Assembly: GCA_028713975.1 (NCBI GenBank)
Contig: JAQTNE010000017.1
Coordinates: 1 to 42,947 of the forward strand
Direction: 5' to 3'
Source of the DNA: Sulfuricella sp.
Lineage (GTDB): Bacteria; Pseudomonadota; Gammaproteobacteria; Burkholderiales; Sulfuricellaceae
DNA: 42,947 nucleotides
Shown one piece after another: positions 1 to 9,062 of the stretch. Position 1 is the stretch's first letter. The number at the start of each line of letters is the position of its first letter. Both the position numbers and the translations under genes were made by a program. The notes under the pieces are model-generated. The model saw nothing but the letters and a program-made list of their open reading frames with translations, searched no databases and was not told the DNA's origin.

Positions 1-98
1 CTTCCCCCTTCGACGTTTGGTCACCGAGATGGAGGTCTTATCGGCGTCATGCATGCACGACTTGAGATGTAACTTGTTGAATAACAATGATCGTTTGC

Positions 99-137
99 GG
101 GGAAACCTCAGCCTCAATCCCCCTTTTTCAAAGGGGG
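99..137. repeat. Left-edge palindromic G/C-tract repeat
   Basis: A 13-mer GGGGAAACCTCAG (99-111) is followed by an inverted repeat of C5T3 (119-126) and A3G5 (130-137) around a three-base loop. The same 13-mer occurs in inverted orientation at 42842-42854, next to a similar palindrome, so this looks like a dispersed intergenic element. Bases 1-98 hold no gene I can support. Confidence 0.6.
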
Positions 138-234
138 AAGCACGCGGACTGGTGAGCAACCCGGACTTTCCCCTTATAGAGTGATTGCCTTTGTTGCGCC
201 CTGCGGGCAAACCAAATTTACACGGAGGTGTGAC

Positions 235-1155
235 ATGGAAGTCCTGCTTGCCAATCCGCGCGGTTTCTGTGCCGGCGTGGATCGTGCCATCGAAATCGTG
301 GAGCGCGCCCTGGCCTTGTTCGGCGCGCCGATCTACGTGCGCCACGAAGTCGTCCACAATAAATTTGTGGTCGATAGCCTGCGCGCCAAGGGCGCGGTAT
401 TCATCGAGGATCTCGCCGAAGTGCCGCCCGGCAGCACGCTGATTTTCAGCGCCCACGGCGTTTCCAAAGCCGTGCGGCAGGAAGCCGAGGCGCGCGGCCT
501 GAAAGTGTTCGACGCCACCTGTCCGCTGGTGACCAAGGTGCATCTGGAAGTGGCGCGGATGCGTACCCAAGGCAAGGAAGTCGTGATGATTGGCCACAAG
601 GGGCATCCCGAGGTGGAAGGCACCATGGGCCAAGCCGAGGGCGGCATACATCTGGTGGAAAAGCCGGAAGATGCGGCAAAGCTCAAGGTGCAGGACGAAA
701 CCCAACTCGGCTACGTCACCCAGACCACCTTATCCATAGATGATGCCAGCCAGATCATCGCGGCGCTGAAAAATCGTTACCCCAAAATCACCGGACCGAA
801 GAAAGACGACATCTGCTATGCCACACAGAACCGCCAGGATGCGGTGAAAAAGCTGGCGCAGCAGTGCGATCTGGTGATCGTAGTCGGTTCACCCAATAGC
901 TCTAATTCCAACCGCCTGCGTGAAGTGGCCCGCAACATGGGCATAGAAGCCTACATGGTGGATAACGCCGGTCAGATCGACCCGGCGTGGTTAAAAGGCA
1001 AGCAGAAAATCGGCGTCACGGCAGGCGCTTCAGCGCCGGAGGTGCTGGTGGCGGAAGTGGTTTTCCGGCTTGAAGTCTTGGGCGTCAGTGCGACACGGGA
1101 GGCCGCAGGCATTGCCGAGAATGTGGTGTTTCCGATCCCGAAGGATTTGTTGTAG
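235..1155 (+). CDS. ispH: 4-hydroxy-3-methylbut-2-enyl diphosphate reductase (IspH/LytB)
   Basis: Catalyses the last step of the MEP pathway, reducing HMBPP to IPP and DMAPP with a [4Fe-4S] cluster in the cytosol. The 306-residue protein has the usual family length. The three cluster cysteines are visible at Cys12 ([11 protein letters not shown]), Cys96 ([11 protein letters not shown]) and Cys194 ([11 protein letters not shown]). Substrate-binding His41, His74, His124 and acid Glu126 (GHPEVEGT) are in place, as is the [10 protein letters not shown] loop at 219-228. I start at ATG 235, which follows a GGAGGTG ribosome site at 224-230; an upstream in-frame GTG at 181 would add 18 residues lacking family resemblance. 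It converges on pilY1. In Pseudomonas ispH lies beside the same minor-pilin genes but in the same direction, so the neighbourhood is conserved but rearranged. Identification is near certain. Confidence 0.97.
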   Translation: MEVLLANPRGFCAGVDRAIEIVERALALFGAPIYVRHEVVHNKFVVDSLRAKGAVFIEDLAEVPPGSTLIFSAHGVSKAVRQEAEARGLKVFDATCPLVTKVHLEVARMRTQGKEVVMIGHKGHPEVEGTMGQAEGGIHLVEKPEDAAKLKVQDETQLGYVTQTTLSIDDASQIIAALKNRYPKITGPKKDDICYATQNRQDAVKKLAQQCDLVIVVGSPNSSNSNRLREVARNMGIEAYMVDNAGQIDPAWLKGKQKIGVTAGASAPEVLVAEVVFRLEVLGVSATREAAGIAENVVFPIPKDLL

Positions 1156-1167
1156 AAAATGGGTTCT

Positions 1168-1205
1168 AAATGCACAAAACGGCTTTCGGGCCACTTTGTG
1201 CATTT
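1168..1205. terminator. Inverted repeat between convergent ispH and pilY1
   Basis: A perfect 11-bp inverted repeat, AAATGCACAAA (1168-1178) and TTTGTGCATTT (1195-1205), lies 12 bases after the ispH stop and 14 bases before the pilY1 stop. The stem ends in A/T on both sides, as expected for a bidirectional terminator, although the stem is not GC-rich. Termination is inferred from position and symmetry. Confidence 0.55.
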
Positions 1206-1219
1206 CGGGTGCGATTTAA

Positions 1220-4200
1220 TTAATTGATCAATTCGCGCCACGAGACGCGTTTCCCGCCCGCTCCGGCCCCGCCCGACGAGGTCGGGTCGTCATTGCCGGT
1301 GATTCCGCCGCCCGTATCCGTGATGAAGGTCAAGGTCTTGCCGGTGGTCAGCTTGATGGTTTTCAGGCCGGCGACCAGGGCATTGGTGCTGAGCCTTTTT
1401 CCCACCGTGTTGCTGGTCGATCCAGGGACATATTGGCCGGTTTTGTAATCAAAATAATACAGCCAGGCGTAGCCGCCCAGGTTGCAGGCATTCGCATTGG
1501 GTACGTTGCCGGCAACGGTCAGGAGGCCGAGTTGCATTTGCATGTCCACGTTAACCCGCTCGCCGGGCGATTCGTTATTGGGGCTCAAATCGACGTACCA
1601 GCCTGATTTGGTAGCCCAGTCCACAGGGTTAGGGTTGGTCGAGGTTGTGCGCAATTGCTCGCCGCTGGCGCCAGTGAATGTGCTTATCGTCTGCTGAACC
1701 AGTATCCCGGCGGTGCGCACCAGGCCGAGGCCGGTTGCCGTCAGATCATCCTTGAACGCGTAAACAGATTGCTGGCTGGTGTCGCTCAGATCGTTGATGC
1801 CCAGGTAACGGCCCGTGCCCACATTGACCACGGCGTGAGTGGCGCCGCCCCAGTCCATCACCTCTGTCAGCTCCGGCTTGGTGGTGATGGATTGGGTGCC
1901 GGCGCCATTGATTTGCCCTACCGTGGCGAGCAGGAAAGCTTCCTTGCCGGCAGGCGGGACGACGTCGTCAATGTCGAAGCGCCAGACGTTGCCCAGCAGG
2001 TCGCCGCCATAGAAGCGTTCGGCGGTATTGTCCGTGGTGTTGTTGATCCATGCGTTGATTTTTCCCAGCCCGCTGGGGGTTGTTGTGCTGCCCGTGCCGG
2101 TGGAAATTTTCTCGAGCATCGCGCCGGTGTTGGCATTAAGGACATACAAATAGCCGATGCCCGTGCCGGTTGAAACATTGTTGTAGCCGGAAGTGAACAC
2201 CACCACCCAAGTGCCGTCCTTACGCTTGGTGATGACCGGGTTGCCGAAGGTGAGTCCCAGGTCTGCGTCATCGTTCACGGTGAAATTCCACAGGGCCCTG
2301 GGGCTGGCGGGGTTGGTGACATCCAGCGCGTAGTACCCCCTACCGCCGGCATTGAGCCCGCCGACCAAAATGGTTTTCCATTCATTGCCGGCACAGATTG
2401 AGGATGGCGCGTTCGGGCAGATATCGCCGATCGTGGGCGAACCGTCGACATAGTACTGATGGTTCGAGGAATAATTCTTGTCGGCCAGTTTGTACAGGTT
2501 AGGCATCAGGATCGGGGGAACGTAGGCCCATTGCTCCTGACCCGTATCCCCGCTGAATGCGTGAAGCATGCCGTCATTGACCGCGACGTACACCATGGCG
2601 GCGCGGTCCTTCTGAGTGGTGTTCTTGAAGGTGTCGTAATTGGTATCGACATAACCGAATGGCGGTGTTTTTACATAAACCGGCTGCGAGCTGATCATAT
2701 CGCCCAGCACATGCTCCCGGTCGCGATAGATGCGGTCGGTATTCGTGGCCTGGTCTTCATAACCGTACTGGCCGCGAATGTAGTTCACCAGGTTTTGCCC
2801 TGAAGCCGCTGTTTGCTGCGCGGTAGTCAGGGTGGTGCATTGGGAAAGTTTGGCGGTGGGTGAGCAGATGCTGTTGAAATAGGCTTGTTCCGTGGCGCTC
2901 AGGCTGCCCCAGGTAAATGATTTCAATTTGTTGGCTGCGGTGCTGTCGAAAGTGTAAATCGTGCGACTATCGCTGGCGGCGGAAACCTTGGCGTCGAGCA
3001 GCGGCTGGGCCGACCAGACCGCTGTTGCGGAAATCGCGCCAGTGGACGGATCAATGGTTTTTGCCTGGAGATCGCCATCCCATTTAACCGTGCGGTAAAG
3101 GGCGATATACACATAATTGTCGCCCGCCACCGGCTCGAGGTTACTGGTTGCCGCCGCGGCAGCGGAGCCGGTGCGCGCGGTCACACCCGACAATGCCTTG
3201 CTGAGGCCGCTGACCAGCGAATCCGGATTTTGTGCGCTGAAGTAGATGCCGCGTCCATTGACGGCGGCATGCCACAAGTCGTCGATTGCGGTATTGGTAT
3301 CTGCGACCGGCGCTGGCCAGTTCTTGGTGCCTTGTGAAATGGCGTTGTAATCGGCTGAGCCGCCTGACAAATAATCTTCCGTGTAACCCAGACTGCCATT
3401 GACACCCAAGCCCAGTGTAAAGGTGGTCATGTGCTGCTGGATATTGATATCGGCACCTGCGCCGGGCACGTTGTTTTCGCACACGTCGGTGCCCGCTCCC
3501 AGCGCGCCGGTGCAGTTTCCCAAAGCCGAGGTACGCAAGTCGGTCTTGTAATAGTACATGGCCACATCCGCCAGGGTGTCGCTCTTGTTCAGGCCATCCA
3601 GCATCGGCCTTGCGGTCGTGCCCCCGTCCTGATTGCCGACCGCGGTGGTTCCGTCGATCTGGTAGCCGGCATCGCCGTTCCAGTAACCGTCAGTGGCGAG
3701 AATCGAGAAATTTTGCTGGCAGGAATATTGAACCGGGTCGTTGGCGCCGGTCAGCAGCTTGCCGGCGTAGATACGCCCCACCTTGGAAAGCGCCGCACGC
3801 AAGGGAGTTCCTCCATTGGTGGACGTGGAATAGAGCTTGGAATACCAGGTTTCTTTTTGACCGGTTCCATCACCGACATAATTAAAGTCGGCAATTTTCA
3901 GGAATTCACTGTTGGTGGAATCAACACCCGTATAACTGTGGGTGGTAAAGCCGATGCGGTAGTTGCTGTCAATGGTCTTGAAAGCCTTGCCGGCCGCGGT
4001 TTTCATGCTCAGGATGCGGGTGCGGTAATAACTGTACCAGTTGGCGAAATTTTGTGCTTCGGTCGAAGTGGAGGGCACGAGAACCTTGGTGTATTTACTG
4101 TCGGCATAGCAGGTGCCCGTTACCGGCGTTCCGCCCCCTGTGTAGTTGTAATAATAGGCCTGCTTCCCTGACGAGTCGTTGCCGGCCTTGAACTGGCTGT

Positions 4201-4579
4201 TCAGGTTTACCGTGCTTGATGCGGCGCTGAAGCCATTGGTTTTTGCAGTGCCATAGCTTGCGTTCGCGTAGCTGGCGCCAGCCGAATCGACCGGAAGGGT
4301 ATAGGTATAGGTCGGGTCGTAATAGACCCGGTTGTACAGGTGATTTCTATAGCAATATTTACCGTCATCGTTGCCTACTGAATCAGGCAGGTATTCCCAG
4401 CCCATGCTTCCTGAATCGTCCAGAATGAACATCACATTAGGCTTTACCGCGATGGACGACGATGAGGCCAGCGGGGAACTTGAGATATCGGTTGTGGCAG
4501 CGAAAGTGCAGGTGCTCGCCAGGAGCAATGCGGACGACAAGAGTCGTACGAGCAGGATGTTAAAGGAATGGTGTTTCAT
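1220..4579 (-). CDS. pilY1: Type IV pilus tip adhesin/assembly factor PilY1
   Basis: PilY1/PilC proteins sit at the pilus tip with the minor pilins, counter retraction and mediate adhesion and surface sensing. The 1119-residue product has a hydrophobic N-terminal signal (about 5-28), a von Willebrand A-like region with a MIDAS-type DxSxS motif (FILDDSGSM, Asp54-Ser58), and a C-terminal PilC beta-propeller (VYVAVNDGMLHAF, GGLNAGGRGYYALDVTNP, NDDADLGLTFGNP). Two adjacent ATGs exist at 4582 and 4579. An AGGAGG at 4590-4585 is only 2 bases from the first but 5 from the second, so I choose 4579. It is the last gene of the minor-pilin operon, 26 bases after pilX. The vWA part is long and rich in Ser/Thr/Tyr, as is typical. 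Calcium binding is a family property I cannot assign to residues here. Confidence 0.94.
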   Translation of the reverse strand: MKHHSFNILLVRLLSSALLLASTCTFAATTDISSSPLASSSSIAVKPNVMFILDDSGSMGWEYLPDSVGNDDGKYCYRNHLYNRVYYDPTYTYTLPVDSAGASYANASYGTAKTNGFSAASSTVNLNSQFKAGNDSSGKQAYYYNYTGGGTPVTGTCYADSKYTKVLVPSTSTEAQNFANWYSYYRTRILSMKTAAGKAFKTIDSNYRIGFTTHSYTGVDSTNSEFLKIADFNYVGDGTGQKETWYSKLYSTSTNGGTPLRAALSKVGRIYAGKLLTGANDPVQYSCQQNFSILATDGYWNGDAGYQIDGTTAVGNQDGGTTARPMLDGLNKSDTLADVAMYYYKTDLRTSALGNCTGALGAGTDVCENNVPGAGADINIQQHMTTFTLGLGVNGSLGYTEDYLSGGSADYNAISQGTKNWPAPVADTNTAIDDLWHAAVNGRGIYFSAQNPDSLVSGLSKALSGVTARTGSAAAAATSNLEPVAGDNYVYIALYRTVKWDGDLQAKTIDPSTGAISATAVWSAQPLLDAKVSAASDSRTIYTFDSTAANKLKSFTWGSLSATEQAYFNSICSPTAKLSQCTTLTTAQQTAASGQNLVNYIRGQYGYEDQATNTDRIYRDREHVLGDMISSQPVYVKTPPFGYVDTNYDTFKNTTQKDRAAMVYVAVNDGMLHAFSGDTGQEQWAYVPPILMPNLYKLADKNYSSNHQYYVDGSPTIGDICPNAPSSICAGNEWKTILVGGLNAGGRGYYALDVTNPASPRALWNFTVNDDADLGLTFGNPVITKRKDGTWVVVFTSGYNNVSTGTGIGYLYVLNANTGAMLEKISTGTGSTTTPSGLGKINAWINNTTDNTAERFYGGDLLGNVWRFDIDDVVPPAGKEAFLLATVGQINGAGTQSITTKPELTEVMDWGGATHAVVNVGTGRYLGINDLSDTSQQSVYAFKDDLTATGLGLVRTAGILVQQTISTFTGASGEQLRTTSTNPNPVDWATKSGWYVDLSPNNESPGERVNVDMQMQLGLLTVAGNVPNANACNLGGYAWLYYFDYKTGQYVPGSTSNTVGKRLSTNALVAGLKTIKLTTGKTLTFITDTGGGITGNDDPTSSGGAGAGGKRVSWRELIN

Positions 4580-4605
4580 CATGGCCTCCTGATATCGCTA
4601 TCCGG

Positions 4606-5277
4606 CTAGAAATGGATGATCGTTTCAATAAAGCTGACCGTATTTCTCGGCCCCACGGTTCTCGAAGTGATGCGGTAATATTCGACAGGAAGCGGCTCAA
4701 AGCGCTTGTCGTCGCCGTAACTCAGCCCGCTTTTTTTGGGGCTGGAGGCGGAGGTCGGCTTGTAGTTGGCGCAGCTATTGCTCGCGCTGTTGGGATCGCC
4801 CGAGGCTTGGCATAAACGGTGGATGATATAGGTGACCGTATTGCCTGCGCCGACCGATACGGCGGCGTGGGGAGTAATGCAGGCGGGCGTGGTGGCGCCA
4901 TTGCAGCCGTTGAAATCCCAGTCGACCAAGGCCCGGTTCGGATCATTGCTGCTGCCGGTCATGTCGAGGGTGTCCTGGCTGGTGGCATAGTAGCCGGAAG
5001 CAGGCTGGTCATTATAGGAATTGGCGGAACCCGCAACTGTCTGCAGCCAGGTGACTGCCGCTTCGGTTCCGGCATCGCCGGCCAGGGTTGCGCCCTGTTT
5101 GAAGGCCAGATTGCCCGCGACCATGTTGCCGGTATCGACCGAGCGCACCAGGGCGATGCCCGCCAGGGTCATTGCCACCAGCACGATAAGGACGATGAAG
5201 AGAACCACGCCGTTTTGCCGGTCCGGGAGCGAATGCTTGTCGCTCATGGCAGAACCGGGATGGGGGTCGGTATTCAT
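4606..5277 (-). CDS. pilX: Type IV pilus minor pilin PilX
   Basis: Minor pilin of 223 residues that joins PilV, PilW, FimT and PilE in the tip complex primed by PilY1. The prepilin segment is QNGVVLFIVLIVLVAMTLAG (22-41): cleavage is predicted after Gly23, followed by an unbroken hydrophobic helix. Mature position 5 is Ile rather than Glu, the GspK-like exception expected of this subunit. A PilX/PilW-type C-terminal region (EPLPVEYYRITSRT) is present. I start at ATG 5277, which overlaps the pilW stop (ATGA) and follows GGAGG; a longer frame to 5346 would run through pilW. An in-frame ATG at 5247 lacks a ribosome site. The 4-base overlap indicates translational coupling to pilW. Confidence 0.92.
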   Translation of the reverse strand: MNTDPHPGSAMSDKHSLPDRQNGVVLFIVLIVLVAMTLAGIALVRSVDTGNMVAGNLAFKQGATLAGDAGTEAAVTWLQTVAGSANSYNDQPASGYYATSQDTLDMTGSSNDPNRALVDWDFNGCNGATTPACITPHAAVSVGAGNTVTYIIHRLCQASGDPNSASNSCANYKPTSASSPKKSGLSYGDDKRFEPLPVEYYRITSRTVGPRNTVSFIETIIHF

Positions 5278-6341
5278 GATTGCCTCCAGATCAGGTTGCG
5301 GAGCGGTATGACGGTTTCGAATGTCTTGTAGCGATAACACTGCCAATCGGCATTTGCCGAGCCATCGGGATTTTTGCTGACATCGATCGCACCGCCCGAC
5401 CAGGTTGGCTTGTTGGCGGTTGTGACGCAGACGCCATTGGCATCGCCCTTTTCTTTCAGTGAGCTCCGCGCCACCACGGCAAGTCTCACTGCATAAATCC
5501 TGCTAATGTCGGCTGGCATGGTGTCGCTCCAGGCGTCTACACGGGCATCGGTCTGGATGCCGGCCCGGGTGTCGAGGCCATATTGGGCTTGCAGATTGAC
5601 GATGTCGGGCAGAAGCGACTGGACATTGCTGGCGTTGGTGGTGGGGTCGTAATCAGAAAACACCAGGTTGCTGTTGGCGTCGATGGAGTAAGCATGATCC
5701 ATCAGGCTGCCAAGGTTGAACAGCATGGCGCCTGCATTATAGCCAGAGGCGGGGAAAATATTTTGTCCGCCAGGCGGGTTCCATGGGCTGGTATTCTGGT
5801 GCTGAATCTGGATGTTGCCGTTCGGTATGCCGGTGACTTGCAGCATGGTGCAGTCCTTGCCAGGTTCATAGGCGATCAGCAAGTCGCCTATTGCCATGCC
5901 GAGCGTGGTGTTCAGGAAGAAGTTGCTGGCCGCTGCCGGGTGGTCGGTGGAGACTCTGGCGGGAATGCTCCAGCTTCCCTTGGAGCTGGCAAGGATTCTG
6001 ATGCTGTCGGGCAGGCCGCCCGCTCCTTGGGTGATCGTGACGGGCGCCAGCGACAGGGCGGTGAGCGTTGTCCCGTTGAAAGACCTGTTGATGGTGCAGC
6101 CCAGCGCCTCCGGTATGCTGAAGCCATATCCGGCCATGCGCACGTCGCGTTCGACGGTATAGAGCGCGATACCTCCGTTGGTTTGGGCATCGGAACCGCT
6201 GGTTGTGGTGCGTTTTTGCCCTTCGAACATGGTGAACACTTGCAGGACGATAACCATACTGAGCAGGCCGATAACCATGCCGACCATGATTTCTACCAGG
6301 CTGAAACCACCGCTACGGTTAATGTGTTGATGCTGGGGCAT
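5274..6341 (-). CDS. pilW: Type IV pilus minor pilin PilW
   Basis: Minor pilin of 355 residues with a PilW-type globular domain. The class III signal is short: basic residues then SGGFSLVEIMVGMVIGLLS (11-29), with cleavage after Gly12, Phe at mature +1 and Glu at +5. The large C-terminal part contains the conserved RIYAVRLAVVARSS block followed by a final YRYKTFETVIPLRN strand, typical of PilW. Start ATG 6341 is preceded by GGGAG at a 9-base spacing and lies 17 bases after the pilV stop; longer frames overlap pilV. Part of the single minus-strand minor-pilin operon, and needed with PilX and PilV to nucleate pilus assembly. Confidence 0.93.
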   Translation of the reverse strand: MPQHQHINRSGGFSLVEIMVGMVIGLLSMVIVLQVFTMFEGQKRTTTSGSDAQTNGGIALYTVERDVRMAGYGFSIPEALGCTINRSFNGTTLTALSLAPVTITQGAGGLPDSIRILASSKGSWSIPARVSTDHPAAASNFFLNTTLGMAIGDLLIAYEPGKDCTMLQVTGIPNGNIQIQHQNTSPWNPPGGQNIFPASGYNAGAMLFNLGSLMDHAYSIDANSNLVFSDYDPTTNASNVQSLLPDIVNLQAQYGLDTRAGIQTDARVDAWSDTMPADISRIYAVRLAVVARSSLKEKGDANGVCVTTANKPTWSGGAIDVSKNPDGSANADWQCYRYKTFETVIPLRNLIWRQS

Positions 6342-6358
6342 GGCGTGTTCTCCCGGTG

Positions 6359-6763
6359 CTATCCGTTTATGCGTGCGGTGGCAACGTAATTGTGCGGGGC
6401 GCCCTCGCCTGGCGACTGCCACCGGATGGTCACGGTAGCCGCATTGGCGGCATCAATGGTGATGGTCGGGGCATTCGATGCGACGCCGGGCAAGGCTTGC
6501 TCTACATTGGCTTTCCAGGTGAGATATTTGGCTCCGCCGGGGCTGCTGTAGTTGGCTACCAGCGCTGCATTGGTTTTGTCGTCGACCCACATTTGCCCGA
6601 TAACCTGGTTGGCCAGCATGCTCGCGTCGGTACGATATTTGGCGCCTGCGGTATTCTTGATTGATACGGCTTGCAGCCCGATGATTGCCAGAATCCCCAT
6701 GGAGAAGATCAGAATGGCAATCAGGCTTTCCAGTAAGGCAGAACCTGTTTGTTTGGCGGTCAT
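6359..6763 (-). CDS. pilV: Type IV pilus minor pilin PilV
   Basis: A 134-residue minor pilin. The prepilin motif is KQTGSALLESLIAILIFSMG (4-23): cleavage after Gly7, with Glu at mature position 5, and the LLESLIAILIFS signature is diagnostic for PilV. The C-terminal part (ATVTIRWQSPGEG) matches the PilV end in which two strands precede a short tail. Start ATG 6763 lies 26 bases after the fimT stop; its ribosome site is weak (GGA). The upstream frame to 6838 would overlap fimT and add non-pilin residues, so it is rejected. Confidence 0.92.
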   Translation of the reverse strand: MTAKQTGSALLESLIAILIFSMGILAIIGLQAVSIKNTAGAKYRTDASMLANQVIGQMWVDDKTNAALVANYSSPGGAKYLTWKANVEQALPGVASNAPTITIDAANAATVTIRWQSPGEGAPHNYVATARING

Positions 6764-6789
6764 GGTTTCCAAGATGCGGCTCCTTGCTT

Positions 6790-7392
6790 TTAAGAGCAAC
6801 CCTGCGGATTGGCGGCTAACGAAAGGGCCGGGTCGCACATGCGGATTGAACCGCCGGTTCCGACCGTTACGACTAGCCTGCGGGCAGTGGCTGCTACGAT
6901 ATTGGTGATGTCGATCCGGCTGATGTCGGTGCCGATATTGGCATTCGGGATTCGCCCCAGGCCATTGAAGGTGGCTCCGGCGGGTAGTCCCGTTCCGGCT
7001 GAAACCGCGGTGTCAAATTGATTCGCCGGCGCCGGGGAGGGGATGGCCGCAGTGCTGATGCCAGCCCGTGCGTTGGTGGTGCCTTCGCTGCCGGCGTGGC
7101 TTTGTATGGTGGCCGGGCAGTCGGCGGTAGCTGTTACGCATCCAACATTCCATCCAATCAAACCTGTGGCATCGGTTAAATCGAATCGCACGTTGGTATT
7201 GCGCCTCACCGCTTCGGTACGTGCCAACTGCAAGCCATTCTGGATGGACTCGGCGGCGGTGCGGTTTTGTGTATTTTGTATCCACAGGTTGAATGAGGGC
7301 AAACCGGCGGAAAGCAGAATAGCCATGATGGCCAACCCGATCATGAGTTCGATCAGGGAAACTCCTTTTTGCCGGGCGGAAGAGATTAGCAC
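6790..7392 (-). CDS. fimT: GspH/FimT-family minor pilin
   Basis: Minor pseudopilin-like subunit of 200 residues with the GspH/FimT fold. The prepilin motif is RQKGVSLIELMIGLAIMAIL (8-27): cleavage after Gly10 and Glu at mature +5. The following TAAESIQNGLQLARTEAVRR helix is the hallmark of the GspH/FimT group. I choose GTG 7392, which overlaps the pilE stop (GTGCTAA) and has a GGGGG tract just upstream; the ATG frame at 7437 would read through pilE. FimU is an equally fair name, since FimT and FimU cannot be told apart here. Two Cys in the middle and two near the end may form disulfides. Confidence 0.88.
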   Translation of the reverse strand: MLISSARQKGVSLIELMIGLAIMAILLSAGLPSFNLWIQNTQNRTAAESIQNGLQLARTEAVRRNTNVRFDLTDATGLIGWNVGCVTATADCPATIQSHAGSEGTTNARAGISTAAIPSPAPANQFDTAVSAGTGLPAGATFNGLGRIPNANIGTDISRIDITNIVAATARRLVVTVGTGGSIRMCDPALSLAANPQGCS

Positions 7393-7820
7393 GATCCCCC
7401 TTTCTTGGTGACCCAGCAGGTGTCGTTGCCGGTCCAACCAGCGGGTACGCCGGTGGTGGCTTTTGCGTTGTCTTGATCGATGGTGTAAACGAAGTCTCCC
7501 GTTCCTTGGGCCGCCACCCCTGTTGCGGTTACCGTGAAGGTTGAGGCGGCAAGGGTGCAGGCGTAGGTGAAATATGTCGCATCGCTGCCGGCAGGAAGCG
7601 GAGCGACGGTGCCAGCGGCGCAGGCGCCAACATAAGTTCTGTTATCCTGAAAATATTGTTCCAGCTTGACCCGCATGGTGGCGAGCTGGGTCGATGCCTC
7701 CGACAGTTTTCCCCTGGTAACATAATCCTTATAAGAGGGCACTGCGATCGAGGCCAATATGCCGACGATTGCAACGACGATCATCAATTCAACCAGTGTA
7801 AAGCCGCTTTGTGTTTTCAT
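7386..7820 (-). CDS. pilE: Type IV pilin PilE (minor-pilin operon leader)
   Basis: A 144-residue type IVa pilin. MKTQSGFTLVELMIVVAIVG gives a six-residue leader cleaved after Gly6, Phe at mature +1 and Glu at +5, followed by the ASIAVPSYKDYVTRGKLSEA helix. The globular part has four cysteines, and the last two (DTCWVTKKGGSC) form the usual C-terminal D-loop pair. Start ATG 7820 follows AAGGGG by 7 bases; the ATG at 7841 has no site. It leads the operon, whereas the Pseudomonas pilE minor pilin is last. It could be a minor pilin or a major-pilin paralogue; its place beside pilVWXY1 favours a minor role. I saw no convincing RpoN -24/-12 site upstream (7821-7940). Confidence 0.9.
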   Translation of the reverse strand: MKTQSGFTLVELMIVVAIVGILASIAVPSYKDYVTRGKLSEASTQLATMRVKLEQYFQDNRTYVGACAAGTVAPLPAGSDATYFTYACTLAASTFTVTATGVAAQGTGDFVYTIDQDNAKATTGVPAGWTGNDTCWVTKKGGSC

Positions 7821-7940
7821 GGATGTCCCCTTATTCTTCATGTTTCGAATATTAATTCATGGTTGAGCGTACGGTGAGCATAAACCGACAGAAGGTCTGT
7901 TTGCCAGAATGGGTGGAAAAATAATGAAGGCGATGAAAAA

Positions 7941-9053
7941 TTGAACCCGGATTTTCTGATTGTCGGCGGCGGCATCATCGGTCTGAGCAGCGCCCTTGAG
8001 CTTGTTCAGGGCGGCGCCAGTGTGGCCGTTCTCGAGCGCGGGACGTGCGGCGGCGAGTCCTCTTGGGCGGGAGGGGGGATTCTGTCGCCGCTGTTGCCTT
8101 GGGATTATCCGGCGGCGGTGACGGATTTGACGCAATCGAGCAGCCGGTATTACGCCGAGTGGGCAGGGCAGATCGCCGGGATCAGCGGACTCGATCCTGA
8201 GTATCGCCGCAGCGGTATGCTGGTGCTGCCGGAGTTTGATAGTGAGCGAGCCATGAACTGGAGCCGCAGCCATCAGGCCCGGATTGAATGGGTGCAGCAG
8301 CGGGATCGGCTGCCGGAAGCGGCGGGCGATGACGAAGCACTGTGGCTACCGGACGTGGCCCAGGTGCGCAACCCGCGCCTGATCAAGGCGTTGCGCCTCG
8401 CGCTCGAGCGGACGGGGGTGCGGATCGTGGAGCATGTCGAAGTCACCGGCATGGCGGTCGGGGGCGGGCGGTTGGTGCGGCTGGATACCACGGCGGGGCC
8501 TTTCGGGGCCGGCCAATATGTCGTTGCCGCCGGTGCCTGGAGCAAGAAGCTGCTGGGCGAGCAAGGCACGCAGGTCGAGATCAAGCCGATACGCGGCCAG
8601 ATGCTGCTGTTCAGAACCCGGCCCGGAACATTGCGGCATATCATCCTGCAAAATGGTTTTTACCTGATTCCCCGCGATGACGGCCATGTTCTGGGGGGCA
8701 GCACGCTGGAGGATAGCGGCTTCGACAAATCCACCAGCGAGGAGGCCAGAAACCAGCTTTATACCAGCGCGACGAAACTGTTGCCGCCACTGGCGCAAGC
8801 GGAATTCGTAAAGCACTGGGCCGGGTTGCGCCCCGGCTCGCCCGGAAATATCCCCATCATTGCGCGTCATCCGCAAATAGAAAATCTTTACCTGAACAGC
8901 GGACATTTTCGCTATGGCGTCACCATGGCCCCGGCAAGCGCCCGCATTTTGGCAAACCGGATCTTCCGGCGCGAGCAGCCATTCGATATTTCCGTCTATG
9001 ATTGGCCGGAAATAAATACAAAAGCATTAGACAAAGTCCAAAATTTGGTTTAG
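7941..9053 (+). CDS. thiO: Glycine oxidase ThiO (FAD-dependent)
   Basis: Oxidises glycine to iminoglycine (dehydroglycine) for the thiazole moiety of thiamine. The 370-residue protein is a DAO-family flavoprotein: an N-terminal Rossmann motif VGGGIIGLSSA, then ERGTCGGESSWAGGGILSPL, which is the ThiO signature, and a C-terminal HFRYGVTMAPASARILANRI that closes the FAD site. The only start that keeps the Rossmann motif is TTG 7941; upstream ATGs at 7924 and 7933 are out of frame, and an AAGG lies about 11 bases before the TTG. No thiS/thiG/thiE neighbours are present. It shares a short gap (9 bases) with the Fur-family gene, so they are probably co-transcribed. Confidence 0.9.
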   Translation: MNPDFLIVGGGIIGLSSALELVQGGASVAVLERGTCGGESSWAGGGILSPLLPWDYPAAVTDLTQSSSRYYAEWAGQIAGISGLDPEYRRSGMLVLPEFDSERAMNWSRSHQARIEWVQQRDRLPEAAGDDEALWLPDVAQVRNPRLIKALRLALERTGVRIVEHVEVTGMAVGGGRLVRLDTTAGPFGAGQYVVAAGAWSKKLLGEQGTQVEIKPIRGQMLLFRTRPGTLRHIILQNGFYLIPRDDGHVLGGSTLEDSGFDKSTSEEARNQLYTSATKLLPPLAQAEFVKHWAGLRPGSPGNIPIIARHPQIENLYLNSGHFRYGVTMAPASARILANRIFRREQPFDISVYDWPEINTKALDKVQNLV

Positions 9054-9062
9054 AGTGATTTC

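Noticed and set aside
1..54. A minus-strand frame open to the left edge from ATG 54
   Set aside because: Only 18 codons visible, no ribosome site and no family recognised.
7284..7312. GGGCAAACCGGCGGAAAGC resembling the start of a GEMM riboswitch
   Set aside because: It lies inside the fimT coding region, lacks the GCGCAAA and CCGG parts that must follow, and is on the wrong side for any leader.
7821..7940. An RpoN (-24/-12) promoter for pilE
   Set aside because: The best GG element (CTGGCAAA) has no GC at the right 10-base spacing, so PilR control of this operon is not supported by sequence.
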